A stretch of DNA of 64,000 nucleotides from Duganella sp. 1411 (lineage in GTDB: Bacteria > Pseudomonadota > Gammaproteobacteria > Burkholderiales > Burkholderiaceae_D): contig NZ_JAFICD010000001.1 of the NCBI RefSeq assembly GCF_017833525.1, positions 434,001 through 498,000 of the forward strand, in the 5' to 3' direction. The position numbers were made by a program, and so were the translations under genes. Below are positions 41,128 to 49,364 of this stretch, one piece after another. Below the pieces are notes generated by a model. It made no database searches. It had not been told where the DNA came from and saw only the letters and a program-made list of their open reading frames with translations. Each line of letters starts with the position of its first letter. The stretch's first letter is position 1.

Positions 41128-41183
41128 GGCGGATTAGCGAAGCGTAATCCGCCATGCATGCGCCGTCGACAGCGCATGCATGG
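41121..41183 (-). repeat. Dispersed palindromic repeat, copy 4 (two hairpins)
   Basis: Reverse-orientation copy: CACGTAG, GGCGGATTA (41128-41136), GCGAAGCG, TAATCCGCC (41145-41153), then the second hairpin ATGCATGCG (41154-41162) / CGCATGCAT (41173-41181). It matches copy 1 almost base for base, apart from the loop of the second hairpin. It supplies the TAG stop of the racemase-like gene and lies between convergent genes. Confidence 0.87.
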
Positions 41184-41214
41184 CCGATCACGGCGTTCCG
41201 CCCAACGAAAATCA

Positions 41215-43191
41215 TCAGGGCTTAATCACCGCCACCGCCCCGCCGGACGGCGCCAGCTTCAACGTCAGGCTGCCGGAGGCGCTAACCTTGCTGTCGCTGG
41301 CCGTCAGCCGCGTGGGCTCGGCACCATCCTGCAGCACATGCGCACTGTGGGCGCCCTTGCCGAGGAACGACAGCGGCACCTTCACCGTGCGCCCCGACTC
41401 GTTGGTCATCGCGCCGATGTACCAGGTGTCGCCCTTGCGCCGCGCCGAGACGATGTACTGGCCGATATCGCCAGCCAAAATGCGGGTCTCGTCCCACGAC
41501 GTCGGCACCGTCTGGATGAACTCGGCGCCGTCGGCGTTGACGTAAGCGGCCGGGGCGTCCGACACCATCTGCAGCGGACTGTCGTACACCACGTACATGG
41601 CGACGGCCTGGCCGCGCGTGGTCATCACAACCGGCTCGTGGTTGCGGTGCTTGAACCCGGCCGGCGTGACGTTGCGGAAGCCGCCCGGCGTGTAGTCCAT
41701 CGGCCCCAGGATCATGCGGGTGAACGGCAGCGTGACGTTGTGCGTGGCCGTAACGCGCGCGCTCCACTTGTTGTGCTCCGCGCCCAGCACGCCTTCCTGA
41801 GTGACGTAGTTCGGCCAGGTGCGGTTCAGGCCATTGGGCGGATAGGCGCCGTGCAGGTCGACCATCAAGTGGTGCGCCGCCGCCTTTTCCAGCACCTTGT
41901 GGTACCAGTCGACCATTTCCTGGTCGTTGCGGTTCATAAAGTCCACCTTGACGCCCTTGATGCCCCAGGCTTCGTACTGCTTGAAGGCCGCGTCCATCTG
42001 GTTGTCGAGTTGCTGCCACTGAAGCCACAGCCACACGCCCACGCCCTGCGATTTGGCGTAGTCGAGCAGCGCGGGCATGTCCATCTCCGGTTTGCCCCGG
42101 GTGACGTCGGCGTCCGCGTTCGGTTCGATGTCGCTGCCGACCGACCAGCCTTCGTCGATCAGGATATCGTCGAGCTTCATGCGCTTGGAAAAATCGATGA
42201 AGGCCTTGTAGGTGGCGGTATTGATGCCGGCGTTGGGCACGTCGACGGCCCAATCGTTCCACCAGTCCCACGAGGTCTTGGCCGGCTTGATCCAGCTGGT
42301 GTCCTTGATTTGCGACGGCGCGGCCAGCGTCGGGATCAGCGAGGAGGCGGCCAGGTCGCCCGGCGCGTCGGCCAGCATCACCACCCGCCACGGCGTCTGG
42401 AAGCCTTGTCCCTTGAGCTGCACGCTGGCCAGGACGGATTTGCGGGAGCGGAAGTTGCGGTCGTTGTCGAAGCGCGGCGGCAGCGTGACCGCCACGCCCA
42501 GGCCGGCGTCGCCACGGCCGGACAGGAAGAAGCCCGGATAGTCCTTGACGTCCGATTCGGCGATGGCGAAGGTGGTGCGGCCGGCGCCCGTCTTGCAGAC
42601 CAGCGGCGCGATGTAATGGTGGAAGTCGCGAATCTTCGACGCCTTGGTCTGGTCGTACTCGCCCTCGAAGCTGGTGTCGAAGCGGCCCATGTTGGCGCCC
42701 CAGCAGTCATAGTCCTTGGCGAAGTTGAATTGCGTGTGCTCGCGCTTGACCTTGACCGCGCTGACGCCGGCTTGCTCCGGCAGCGTGTAGCGGAAGGCGA
42801 CGCCGTCGTCGTACGCCCGCACCAGCAGATGGAAGTTGAGCGGCTTGCCGGCGGCGGCAAACGCCAGGTCGGCATGGTTGTAGTGGTCGGGCGCGCTGCG
42901 GGCCTTGCCCAGCACGATGTCGTAGGTTTCGTTGACGCTGCCTTTGGTGCTGCCGGTCAGCTTGGCGCCGGGTCCGATCGCGCCGATGTCCAGATTTAAT
43001 CCCAGTGGCGACGGCTCGATGATGACTTTGCCGTTGCGGCTGACCGAGTAGGTCAGCTTGTCGCTGTCGATGGTCACCACATTGCTGCCGCCGGGCGATT
43101 TAACGGTGACGGTTTCCGCGTGGGCGGACCCGATCGCGGCTAATACGGTGGTCATCGCGAGCAGGGTGGCGGCGCGGACGTGATCTGGCAT
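41215..43191 (-). CDS. GH97 glycosidase, retaining (alpha-galactosidase-like) subtype
   Basis: A 658-residue exported family GH97 enzyme. The N-terminal beta-supersandwich (VTVKSPGGSNVVTIDSDK..LTYSVSRNGKVIIEPSPLGL) and the TIM-barrel core (WDWWNDWAVDVPNAGINTATYKAFIDFS, DDILIDEGWS, VGVWLWLQWQQLD) are clear. The nucleophile position reads GIKGVKVDFMNRND with Asp about residue 417. GH97 members with Asp here are retaining, mostly alpha-galactosidases, whereas inverting alpha-glucosidases (SusB) use Glu elsewhere. The signal peptide ends GSAHAE. Calcium-site glutamates (GAEHNKW region) are present. It stands alone between a repeat and ycaO. Together with GH27 at 51.6 kb it points to galactose-bearing side chains. 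Confidence 0.9.
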   Translation of the reverse strand: MPDHVRAATLLAMTTVLAAIGSAHAETVTVKSPGGSNVVTIDSDKLTYSVSRNGKVIIEPSPLGLNLDIGAIGPGAKLTGSTKGSVNETYDIVLGKARSAPDHYNHADLAFAAAGKPLNFHLLVRAYDDGVAFRYTLPEQAGVSAVKVKREHTQFNFAKDYDCWGANMGRFDTSFEGEYDQTKASKIRDFHHYIAPLVCKTGAGRTTFAIAESDVKDYPGFFLSGRGDAGLGVAVTLPPRFDNDRNFRSRKSVLASVQLKGQGFQTPWRVVMLADAPGDLAASSLIPTLAAPSQIKDTSWIKPAKTSWDWWNDWAVDVPNAGINTATYKAFIDFSKRMKLDDILIDEGWSVGSDIEPNADADVTRGKPEMDMPALLDYAKSQGVGVWLWLQWQQLDNQMDAAFKQYEAWGIKGVKVDFMNRNDQEMVDWYHKVLEKAAAHHLMVDLHGAYPPNGLNRTWPNYVTQEGVLGAEHNKWSARVTATHNVTLPFTRMILGPMDYTPGGFRNVTPAGFKHRNHEPVVMTTRGQAVAMYVVYDSPLQMVSDAPAAYVNADGAEFIQTVPTSWDETRILAGDIGQYIVSARRKGDTWYIGAMTNESGRTVKVPLSFLGKGAHSAHVLQDGAEPTRLTASDSKVSASGSLTLKLAPSGGAVAVIKP

Positions 43192-43347
43192 GGTTGTATG
43201 TCTCCGAATTGACAGGTTTGCATTGAAATGCCGCCAGTTCTGGCGGCGGCAGGGGGCCGGTCAGCGGTCAGCAGTCTTTGCCGCCCGGCCAAAACAACGG
43301 ATAATGGTGCCCAACTCATTTTGAGCACTAAATATTGGAATTCTCCC

Positions 43348-45549
43348 ATGGAAATTAAGGTCAACTTTCTCGACAAGCTGCGTCTCGAAGCCAAGTTCGA
43401 TGATTTTACGGTGATCGCCGACCAGCCTATCCGCTACAAGGGCGATGGCTCCGCACCTGGCCCGTTCGATTACTTTCTGGCCTCATCGGCCTTGTGCGCG
43501 GCCTATTTCGTTAAATTGTATTGCGTAACACGCAATATTCCTACCGAAAATATTCGTCTGTCGCAGAATAATATTGTTGACCCGGAAAACCGCTACCAGC
43601 AGATATTTAAAATCCAGGTCGAACTGCCGGCGGATATCTCGGAAAAGGACCGCCTGGGGATTTTGCGTTCGATCGACCGTTGTACCGTGAAAAAGGTGGT
43701 GCAGGCCGGCCCGGAGTTCGTGATCGAGGAAGTGGAGAATCTCGACGCCGACGCCCAGGCGTTGCTGACCCTGAAACCCGCGTCGGATACCGGCACCTAT
43801 ATCGTCGGCAAGGACCTGCCGCTGGAGGAAACCATCGCCAATATGTCCGGCGTTTTGGCCGGCCTGGGCATCAAGATTGAAATCGCCTCGTGGCGCAATA
43901 TCGTCCCCAACGTGTGGTCGCTGCATATCCGCGATGCGCACTCGCCGATGTGTTTCACCAACGGCAAGGGCGCGACCAAGGAAAGCGCGTTAGCGTCGGC
44001 GCTGGGCGAGTATATCGAGCGACTCAATTGCAACCACTTCTACGCCGGTAGTTTTTGGGGCGAAGACATCGCCAACGCGGAATTCGTGCATTACCCGAAC
44101 GAGCGCTGGTTCAAACCAGGCCGCAAGGATGCGCTGCCGGCCGATATCCTGGACGACTACTGCCTGCAAATTTATAACCCGGACGGCGAGTTGCGCGGTT
44201 CGCACCTGTACGACACCAATTCCGGCAATAAGGAGCGCGGTATTTGTTCGCTGCCGTTTGTCCGCTACTCGGATAACGAGGTGGTATATTTCCCGTCCAA
44301 CCTGATCGAAAACCTCTACGTCAGCAACGGCATGAGCGCCGGGAATACCCTGGCCGAAGCGCAGGTGCAATGCCTGTCGGAGATTTTCGAGCGGGCGGTA
44401 AAGCGCGAGATTCTGGAAGGCGAAATCGCCTTGCCGGACGTGCCGCAGGAAGTGCTGGCCAAATATCCCGGCATCGTGGCCGGCATTCATGGCCTGGAAG
44501 AGCAGGGCTTTCCGGTGCTGGTGAAGGATGCGTCGCTGGGCGGAACGTATCCGGTGATGTGCGTGACCTTGATGAATCCGCGCACGGGTGGCGTGTTTGC
44601 GTCGTTCGGTGCGCATCCAAGCTTCGAGGTGGCGCTGGAACGCAGCCTGACGGAATTGCTGCAGGGCCGCAGCTTCGAAGGCCTGAACGATTTGCCGCGG
44701 CCGACCTTCGTCAGCAACGCCGTGACGGAGCCGAATAACTTCGTCGAGCACTTCATCGATTCGAGCGGCATCGTCTCGTGGCGCTTCTTCAGCGCCCAAG
44801 CCGATTACGATTTCGTCGAGTGGGATTTTTCCGGCCAGGGCGAAAACTCCAATGCCGACGAAGCGGCGACGCTGTTCGGCATACTCCAGGAAATGGGCAA
44901 AGAGGTGTACACGGCGGTGTACGACCAATTGGGCGCCACCGCCTGCCGCATTCTGGTGCCGGGTTATTCGGAAGTGTATCCGGTCGAGGATCTGGTTTGG
45001 GATAACACCAACAAGTCGTTGTTGTTCCGCTCCGATATCCTGAACTTGCATCGCCTGGACGACGACAGCCTGGAGGCGCTACTCGAGCGTCTGGAGAACA
45101 GCGAGCTGGACGAGTACGGCGACATCGCCACCTTGATCGGCATCGAGTTCGACGAAAACACGCCGTGGGGCCAGCTGACGACGCTGGAGTTGAAGCTGCT
45201 GATTAATCTCGCCTTGCAGCAATTCGAGGAAGCGCAGGAACTGGTGGAAGCCTTCCTGCAATACAACGACAACACGCTCGAGCGCGGGCTGTTCTATCAG
45301 GCCGTGAACGTGGTGCTGGAAGTGCTGCTGGACGACGACCTGGAACTGGACGATTACGTGGTCAATTTCCGCCGCATGTTTGGCAACGAGCGGATGGACG
45401 CGGTGCTGGGATCGGTGGACGGCAGCGTGCGCTTCTACGGCCTGACGCCGACCAGCATGAAGCTGGAGGGGCTCGACCGGCACGAGCGCCTGATCGACAG
45501 CTACAAGAAATTGCACACGGCGCGGGCCAAAGCCGCCGCATCCAGCTAG
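43348..45549 (+). CDS. ycaO: OsmC-YcaO fusion protein
   Basis: A 733-residue cytoplasmic protein. Residues ~1-140 are an OsmC-like domain (GPFDYFLASSALCAAYFVKLYC, with a candidate peroxidatic Cys), and residues ~160-570 a YcaO domain (NGKGATKESALASALGEYIERLNCNHFY; VQCLSEIFERAVKREIL; SFGAHPSFEVALERSLTELLQGR). YcaO domains activate amide bonds with ATP. The E. coli form assists RimO in methylthiolating ribosomal protein S12, and this OsmC-fused version belongs to that housekeeping group. The acidic helical tail (about 590-733) is typical as well. The start at 43348 gives the normal OsmC opening (MEIKVNFLDKLRLEA). It is 5 kb from the secreted-peptide operon but not part of it. Confidence 0.92.
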   Translation: MEIKVNFLDKLRLEAKFDDFTVIADQPIRYKGDGSAPGPFDYFLASSALCAAYFVKLYCVTRNIPTENIRLSQNNIVDPENRYQQIFKIQVELPADISEKDRLGILRSIDRCTVKKVVQAGPEFVIEEVENLDADAQALLTLKPASDTGTYIVGKDLPLEETIANMSGVLAGLGIKIEIASWRNIVPNVWSLHIRDAHSPMCFTNGKGATKESALASALGEYIERLNCNHFYAGSFWGEDIANAEFVHYPNERWFKPGRKDALPADILDDYCLQIYNPDGELRGSHLYDTNSGNKERGICSLPFVRYSDNEVVYFPSNLIENLYVSNGMSAGNTLAEAQVQCLSEIFERAVKREILEGEIALPDVPQEVLAKYPGIVAGIHGLEEQGFPVLVKDASLGGTYPVMCVTLMNPRTGGVFASFGAHPSFEVALERSLTELLQGRSFEGLNDLPRPTFVSNAVTEPNNFVEHFIDSSGIVSWRFFSAQADYDFVEWDFSGQGENSNADEAATLFGILQEMGKEVYTAVYDQLGATACRILVPGYSEVYPVEDLVWDNTNKSLLFRSDILNLHRLDDDSLEALLERLENSELDEYGDIATLIGIEFDENTPWGQLTTLELKLLINLALQQFEEAQELVEAFLQYNDNTLERGLFYQAVNVVLEVLLDDDLELDDYVVNFRRMFGNERMDAVLGSVDGSVRFYGLTPTSMKLEGLDRHERLIDSYKKLHTARAKAAASS

Positions 45550-45570
45550 GGCGAAGGATGCACCAGACCC

Positions 45571-45587
45571 TAATCCGCCCTACGTGG
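45571..45587 (+). repeat. Dispersed palindromic repeat, copy 5 (half)
   Basis: Only the right arm and tail survive: TAATCCGCC followed by CTACGTGG, 21 bp after the ycaO stop. It again lies between convergent genes (ycaO and a LysR gene). No left arm is found, so it cannot form the hairpin. Confidence 0.75.
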
Positions 45588-45616
45588 CATTGGCTATCGC
45601 ACGCACCGCCCCGGCC

Positions 45617-46561
45617 TCACCTCGACCGCGCCACGGTTACCTGAAAGTCTAGATTTGCCTGCTTCATGGTCTGCGGCAGCTCCGCCGCAAGCATTTCGAC
45701 GAACGCCTTGACCGCCGGTACCAGGCCGCGTCGCGTCGGGTAGACGGCGTGCAGTTGATGGCCCGGCAGCGTGTGATCGGGGAGCAAGACGGTCAAGCGG
45801 CCATACCGGATGTCCTCCTCGCAAACATGGAAAGGCAGTTGTGCCACGCCCACGCCCGCCAAGGCCATGCGCGACATCAGGTAGACGTCGTCGCTGGCGA
45901 AGGTGGGGGTGTATTTGATTTCCACCTCCACGCCGTCCGGTGGCGTCAGCCGCCAACGCGGCCGTTCGCTGCGCACGCCGGCTGGACCGATTCCCTTGAC
46001 GCCCTGCAGCGACTCCGCGGTGATGACGGTCCCGAGCCCCTGCAGGAATGCGGGGGTGGCAACCAATACCTGGTCGCTGACGCCGAAATTGCGCACCACC
46101 AGCTCGGAATCCTCCAGCGTCGAACGAATCCGTATGGCGAGGTCGTAGCCTTCTCCAATCACATCGACCCGGCGGTTGGTGAGATCCAGTTCCAGCCGCA
46201 CGTCGGCATTCTCCAGCATGAACTTTGGCAGCAAGGGGGCGAGGAACAGGTGCGCAACGCCGATCGGGCAACTGACGCGCAAGCGGCCCGAGGGCCGGGC
46301 GTTGGCGCGTTCCGCCACCTCGTAGGCGGCGCGCGCGGCGGCCCCGATCGATTCGCAGTGGGTAAAGAAGGCGGCGCCCACCTCCGTGACGTTGACCGAC
46401 CGTGTCGAGCGCTGAAGCAGGCGCACCGCCAACCGTTCCTCCAGCTCCGCGACACGGCGGCTCACACGCGACTTTGAAATGCCGAGCGCGCGCGCGGCGC
46501 CCGAAAAGCCCCCATGCGTGACGACGGCGGCAAACAAGACAAGGTCGTTCAGGTCTTCCAA
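45617..46561 (-). CDS. LysR-family regulator divergent from azoR
   Basis: A 314-residue LysR-type regulator. HTH: DLNDLVLFAAVVTHGGFSGAARALGISKSRVSRRVAELEERLAVRLLQRSTR, then the effector domain (RLRVSCPIGVAHLFLAPLLPKFM and on). This class regulates quinone, aromatic and redox-stress genes. I place the start at a TTG at 46561, which gives the usual M(E/Q)DLNDL opening; a longer frame to another TTG at 46615 adds 18 non-conserved residues, and no ATG is available near either. It diverges from azoR across ~150 bp holding a T-N11-A dyad at 46608, so azoR is the likely target. Confidence 0.85.
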   Translation of the reverse strand: MEDLNDLVLFAAVVTHGGFSGAARALGISKSRVSRRVAELEERLAVRLLQRSTRSVNVTEVGAAFFTHCESIGAAARAAYEVAERANARPSGRLRVSCPIGVAHLFLAPLLPKFMLENADVRLELDLTNRRVDVIGEGYDLAIRIRSTLEDSELVVRNFGVSDQVLVATPAFLQGLGTVITAESLQGVKGIGPAGVRSERPRWRLTPPDGVEVEIKYTPTFASDDVYLMSRMALAGVGVAQLPFHVCEEDIRYGRLTVLLPDHTLPGHQLHAVYPTRRGLVPAVKAFVEMLAAELPQTMKQANLDFQVTVARSR

Positions 46562-46607
46562 GACGGATCCCGGTGATTGATTCAAAACTGCGCAAAAACG
46601 AGGCGAT

Positions 46608-46620
46608 TGTATCAAATACA
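46608..46620. promoter_or_regulatory. LysR-type box between the regulator and azoR
   Basis: TGTAT-CAA-ATACA (46608-46620) is a perfect dyad with the T-N11-A spacing of LysR boxes. It is nested inside a wider repeat GATTGT (46605-46610) / ACAATC (46623-46628). It lies 88 bp upstream of azoR, a usual activation-site distance. Confidence 0.65.
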
Positions 46621-46708
46621 GAACAATCTGTCCTTGCCGCGACGGCTAGTTGGCCACCCGTTCCATCTTTATAGTTGATTCCGTTATCACTCAACAAGGA
46701 TCCAACTG

Positions 46709-47338
46709 ATGAACATCCTGCATCTCGATTCCAGCATTCTCGGCGCCGACTCCACCTCGCGCCTGCTCAGCGCGGCGATCGTGGAGGAATTGCTGCGGCA
46801 GCGTCCCAATGCCCAAGTGGTCCATCGCGACTTGGTGCGGGAGCCCGTCTCGCACCTGACGGGCGCCATCGCCGCCGGCTTTCGCGCTCCCGCCGGCGAA
46901 CCCGTCACCGACCCGGCGACGCTCGCCGAGCACGCCACGTCGGCGCGCCTGGCCGACGAATTCCTCGCCAGCGAGGTGATCGTCATCGGCGCGCCGATGT
47001 ACAACTTCTCGGTCGCCAGCCAGCTGAAAACCTGGATCGACCGCGTCGCCCAGCCCGGCCGCACGTTCCGCTACACGGCCGACGGCCCGGTCGGCCTGTC
47101 GGGCGGACGCCGGGTGATCGTCGCTTCCACGCGCGGCGGCATGTATTCGGCCGGCGCGGCGGCCGGCATGGATTTCCAGGAATCCTATCTGCAGGCCTTC
47201 TTCGGCTTCCTTGGCATCGCCAACGTTGGGTTTGTGCGTGCCGAGCGCCTGACCAAGGGAGCGGAACTGCGCGAAATTTCGATCGACGCGGCCCGCGCCA
47301 CGGTGCGCGACGCTGTCACCCGTGCATTGATGTCCTGA
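46709..47338 (+). CDS. azoR: FMN-dependent NADH-azoreductase / quinone reductase
   Basis: A 209-residue flavodoxin-fold oxidoreductase of the AzoR family, matching the ~200-residue family length. Key segments are LHLDSSILGADSTSRLLSAAIVEEL (FMN phosphate loop), APMYNFSVASQLKTWIDRVAQPGRTFRYTADGPVGL and VIVASTRGGMYS. AzoR reduces azo dyes and quinones with two electrons from NADH, protecting from thiol and quinone stress. AAGGA lies before the ATG. A YciI-like gene follows 15 bp downstream and probably shares the transcript. The divergent LysR gene is the likely regulator. Confidence 0.93.
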   Translation: MNILHLDSSILGADSTSRLLSAAIVEELLRQRPNAQVVHRDLVREPVSHLTGAIAAGFRAPAGEPVTDPATLAEHATSARLADEFLASEVIVIGAPMYNFSVASQLKTWIDRVAQPGRTFRYTADGPVGLSGGRRVIVASTRGGMYSAGAAAGMDFQESYLQAFFGFLGIANVGFVRAERLTKGAELREISIDAARATVRDAVTRALMS

Positions 47339-47353
47339 CTGGCGGGAGGCCAT

Positions 47354-47677
47354 ATGCTGTTTATCGTCACCCTGAGCAACCGTCGTCCCGCCGAAGAGAT
47401 CGACGCCCAACAAGCCGGACACCGCGACTGGCTGATCGCCAACACGCGCGCCGGCCGCATCGCCGTCGCCGGCCCGCTGGAGCCGCGCACCGGTGGCCTG
47501 ATCATGGCGCACTGCGCCGATCGCGCCGAACTCGACCAGATGATGGCCAAGGACCCGTTCGTCATCCACGGACTGGTCGAGGTCCAGGTGCTGTGCGTCG
47601 CGGCGGCGTTGCGCCACGAGGCGTTCCCCGCCCGCTGGGCGGCGGAAGCGAAATCCATATCCGAGAACGAGAGCTGA
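47354..47677 (+). CDS. YciI-like (YCII domain) protein
   Basis: A 107-residue single-domain protein of the YCII family (dimeric ferredoxin-like alpha+beta fold). It shows the usual RPAEEIDAQQAGHRDWLIANTRAGRIAVAGPLEPRTGG core with the conserved His-Asp pair (GHRDW), and MAKDPFVIHGLVEVQVL near the end. Members are small enzymes or accessory proteins in aromatic or halo-compound pathways; the exact reaction here is unknown. The gene follows azoR by 15 bp, with GGAGG directly upstream of its start, so the two are likely co-expressed. Confidence 0.88.
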   Translation: MLFIVTLSNRRPAEEIDAQQAGHRDWLIANTRAGRIAVAGPLEPRTGGLIMAHCADRAELDQMMAKDPFVIHGLVEVQVLCVAAALRHEAFPARWAAEAKSISENES

Positions 47678-47773
47678 ACCTCGCATTCACTGACGCAGTA
47701 TTACCCGGTTCACCCGCTCGCCGCCGCTTCCGCCGGCCGGCTAGAGGTGGCCGCTCTTCTGAAGGGAAATATC

Positions 47774-48553
47774 ATGTTTCGTTGGTCCGGCCTGTTGCGC
47801 CTGTTCCGTCTCTGGCTTACCTGCGCGTTGTCGCTGATGCCTGTATTCGCCGTGCAAGCGGCCACCCCGCCGATGCCGAACGTGGTGCTGGTGCACGGCG
47901 CGTTCGCCGATGGCTCCAGCTGGGCGCAAGTCATCGCTCTGCTTCAGCGCAAGGGCTATCACGTCAGCACCGTTCAGTTGCCCTTGACTTCGCTGGCTGA
48001 CGACGTTGCCGCGACTCGCCGTGTGATCGAGCGTCAGTCGGGCGACGTCATCCTGGTCGGGCACTCGTGGGCCGGCGTGGTTGTCACGGAGGCGGCCAAT
48101 TCCCCTGCGGTGAAAGGCGTGGTGTACCTGTCCGCGATGGTGCCCGACAATGGTGAGTCGGCTGCGGACATGCTGCGGCGCTTCAAGTCGCCCGTGGAAG
48201 GCATGAAGCCCGACGCCAACGGCCTGATCTGGCTGGACGACGCGGTGGCGTTTCGCAACGTGATGGGGGCGGATCTGCCGCCGGCCACCGCGCAGGTGCT
48301 GGCGGCGGTCGGCAAGCCGATCGCCGCGCGATCGTTCACGGACGCGATCACCCACGCGGCCTGGCATGACAAGCCGACCTGGTACCTGATAACGACGGAC
48401 GATCACGCGCTGCCACCGGCCGTGCAACGCCAGACCGCCGCGCAGTTGAACGCGCAGACCATGACGCTCAAGTCGAGTCATTTATCACTGATGTCGCACC
48501 CGCGCCAGGTCGCCGAATTGATTGGCCGGGCCGCGAGCGGCGCAGCGCGCTGA
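47774..48553 (+). CDS. Exported alpha/beta-hydrolase (EstC-like)
   Basis: A 259-residue alpha/beta-hydrolase with an N-terminal signal peptide (CALSLMPVFAVQAA). It shows the oxyanion motif VLVHGAFADGSSW, nucleophile elbow GHSWAGVV and a C-terminal catalytic His in SSHLSLMSHP, with a likely acid in ITTDDHALPP. The group (salicylate-esterase / EstC-like) hydrolyses small esters, but the substrate cannot be told. GAAGGGAAAT precedes the ATG at 47774; a frame starting at 47747 adds residues before the signal peptide. It lies ~100 bp after the YciI gene on the same strand and could be the end of that operon. Confidence 0.85.
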   Translation: MFRWSGLLRLFRLWLTCALSLMPVFAVQAATPPMPNVVLVHGAFADGSSWAQVIALLQRKGYHVSTVQLPLTSLADDVAATRRVIERQSGDVILVGHSWAGVVVTEAANSPAVKGVVYLSAMVPDNGESAADMLRRFKSPVEGMKPDANGLIWLDDAVAFRNVMGADLPPATAQVLAAVGKPIAARSFTDAITHAAWHDKPTWYLITTDDHALPPAVQRQTAAQLNAQTMTLKSSHLSLMSHPRQVAELIGRAASGAAR

Positions 48554-48613
48554 CGCCGAACGTTGGCGCCTCGATACTGGACCGGAACAGGTTCGGCCAG
48601 ATCCGTATCATTT

Positions 48614-48635
48614 GCGGCGGGTTTGAACCCGCCGC
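48614..48635. terminator. Perfect stem-loop between convergent genes
   Basis: GCGGCGGGTT (48614-48623), loop TG, AACCCGCCGC (48626-48635), all 10 positions paired. It lies between the hydrolase stop (48553) and the convergent binding-protein stop (48637). No strong T-run follows on either side, so it would be a structural barrier or bidirectional terminator rather than a classical one. Confidence 0.6.
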
Positions 48636-48636
48636 G

Positions 48637-49359
48637 TCATAGCCCGCCCAACTTCAGCGCAATTTCCTTGTCCAGCCGCTGCATGATGTCGTCGCTGACA
48701 TCCTTGCTGCACATGATGTGGCGACGCTCGCCGGTGGGCACGTCCAGCAAACGCAGCACGCGCAAGCGCTTGTCGCGCAGCTCGGCAAGCTGGAGCAAAT
48801 AATCGGCCTCTTCCGAGGCGAGGAACATCAGGTCGGCCCGGTGCGCGCCGATCATCGCCATCATGACCACGCTCTCGGCGGTGGTGGAGATCCGTGTCGG
48901 CCGCGTGTTGGCCAGCGCGTCGTCGACGTAGCCGCCGTACGAATACTTCTCTTTCACCAGCACCACCAGGTTGCGCGTGGAGACCAGCCGTTGCAGCGTC
49001 GCCGCGCCGCGAAAGACAAAGTCGTCGCGCACGATCGCCACCAGCGGCAAGTCCTGGTAGATCGGACGCGAGAATTTGGCATAGCGCTCGCGCTCGGCGT
49101 TCCTGAACCAGCCGACGGCACAGCGCTGACCGCCCTCCTGAAGCAGCGCCAGCTGGCGGTTGCTGGGCACCCGCATCCAGTGCGTGGGCACCCCAGCGCC
49201 GGCAAATGCCGCCGTCGCCGGATCCGCCGTCAGGCCGTGCACGCCGCCGTCCGGCGCGCCCATCAGGTACGGCGGGCGCTCGTTGTAGTAGAGGACCAAC
49301 GGTTCCTGCGCCCGGGACGCCGGCAACAGCAACAGCCACAAGCACAGGATGCGGAACAT
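48637..49359 (-). CDS. Periplasmic solute-binding-like protein, second copy
   Basis: A 240-residue exported protein of the family-3 solute-binding fold (amino-acid type). The signal peptide is CLWLLLLPASRAQE; the mature protein begins LVLYYNERPPYLMGAPDGGVHGLTADPATAAFAGAGV, and carries CAVGWFRNAERERYAKFSRPIYQD and an end HIMCSKDVSDDIMQRLDKEIAL. It is a clear paralogue of the gene just upstream (same motif order, NxRPPYL and CSKDVSDD), which ends 5 bp before its start. There is no ABC permease or ATPase nearby, so it may serve a sensor or a distant transporter. The invariant CSKDVSDD with its Cys is unusual for the fold. Confidence 0.8.
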   Translation of the reverse strand: MFRILCLWLLLLPASRAQEPLVLYYNERPPYLMGAPDGGVHGLTADPATAAFAGAGVPTHWMRVPSNRQLALLQEGGQRCAVGWFRNAERERYAKFSRPIYQDLPLVAIVRDDFVFRGAATLQRLVSTRNLVVLVKEKYSYGGYVDDALANTRPTRISTTAESVVMMAMIGAHRADLMFLASEEADYLLQLAELRDKRLRVLRLLDVPTGERRHIMCSKDVSDDIMQRLDKEIALKLGGL

Positions 49360-49364
49360 GAGCG

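Noticed and set aside
43348..45549. YcaO gene as the azoline-forming enzyme of the nearby peptide system
   Set aside because: It is the OsmC-fused housekeeping form linked to RimO/S12 modification, lies 5 kb away with three unrelated genes between, and the peptide core offers only two Cys in low-complexity sequence.
46561..46615. Longer TTG start for the LysR gene next to azoR
   Set aside because: The extra 18 residues are not LysR-like, whereas the inner TTG gives the standard opening; neither is certain.
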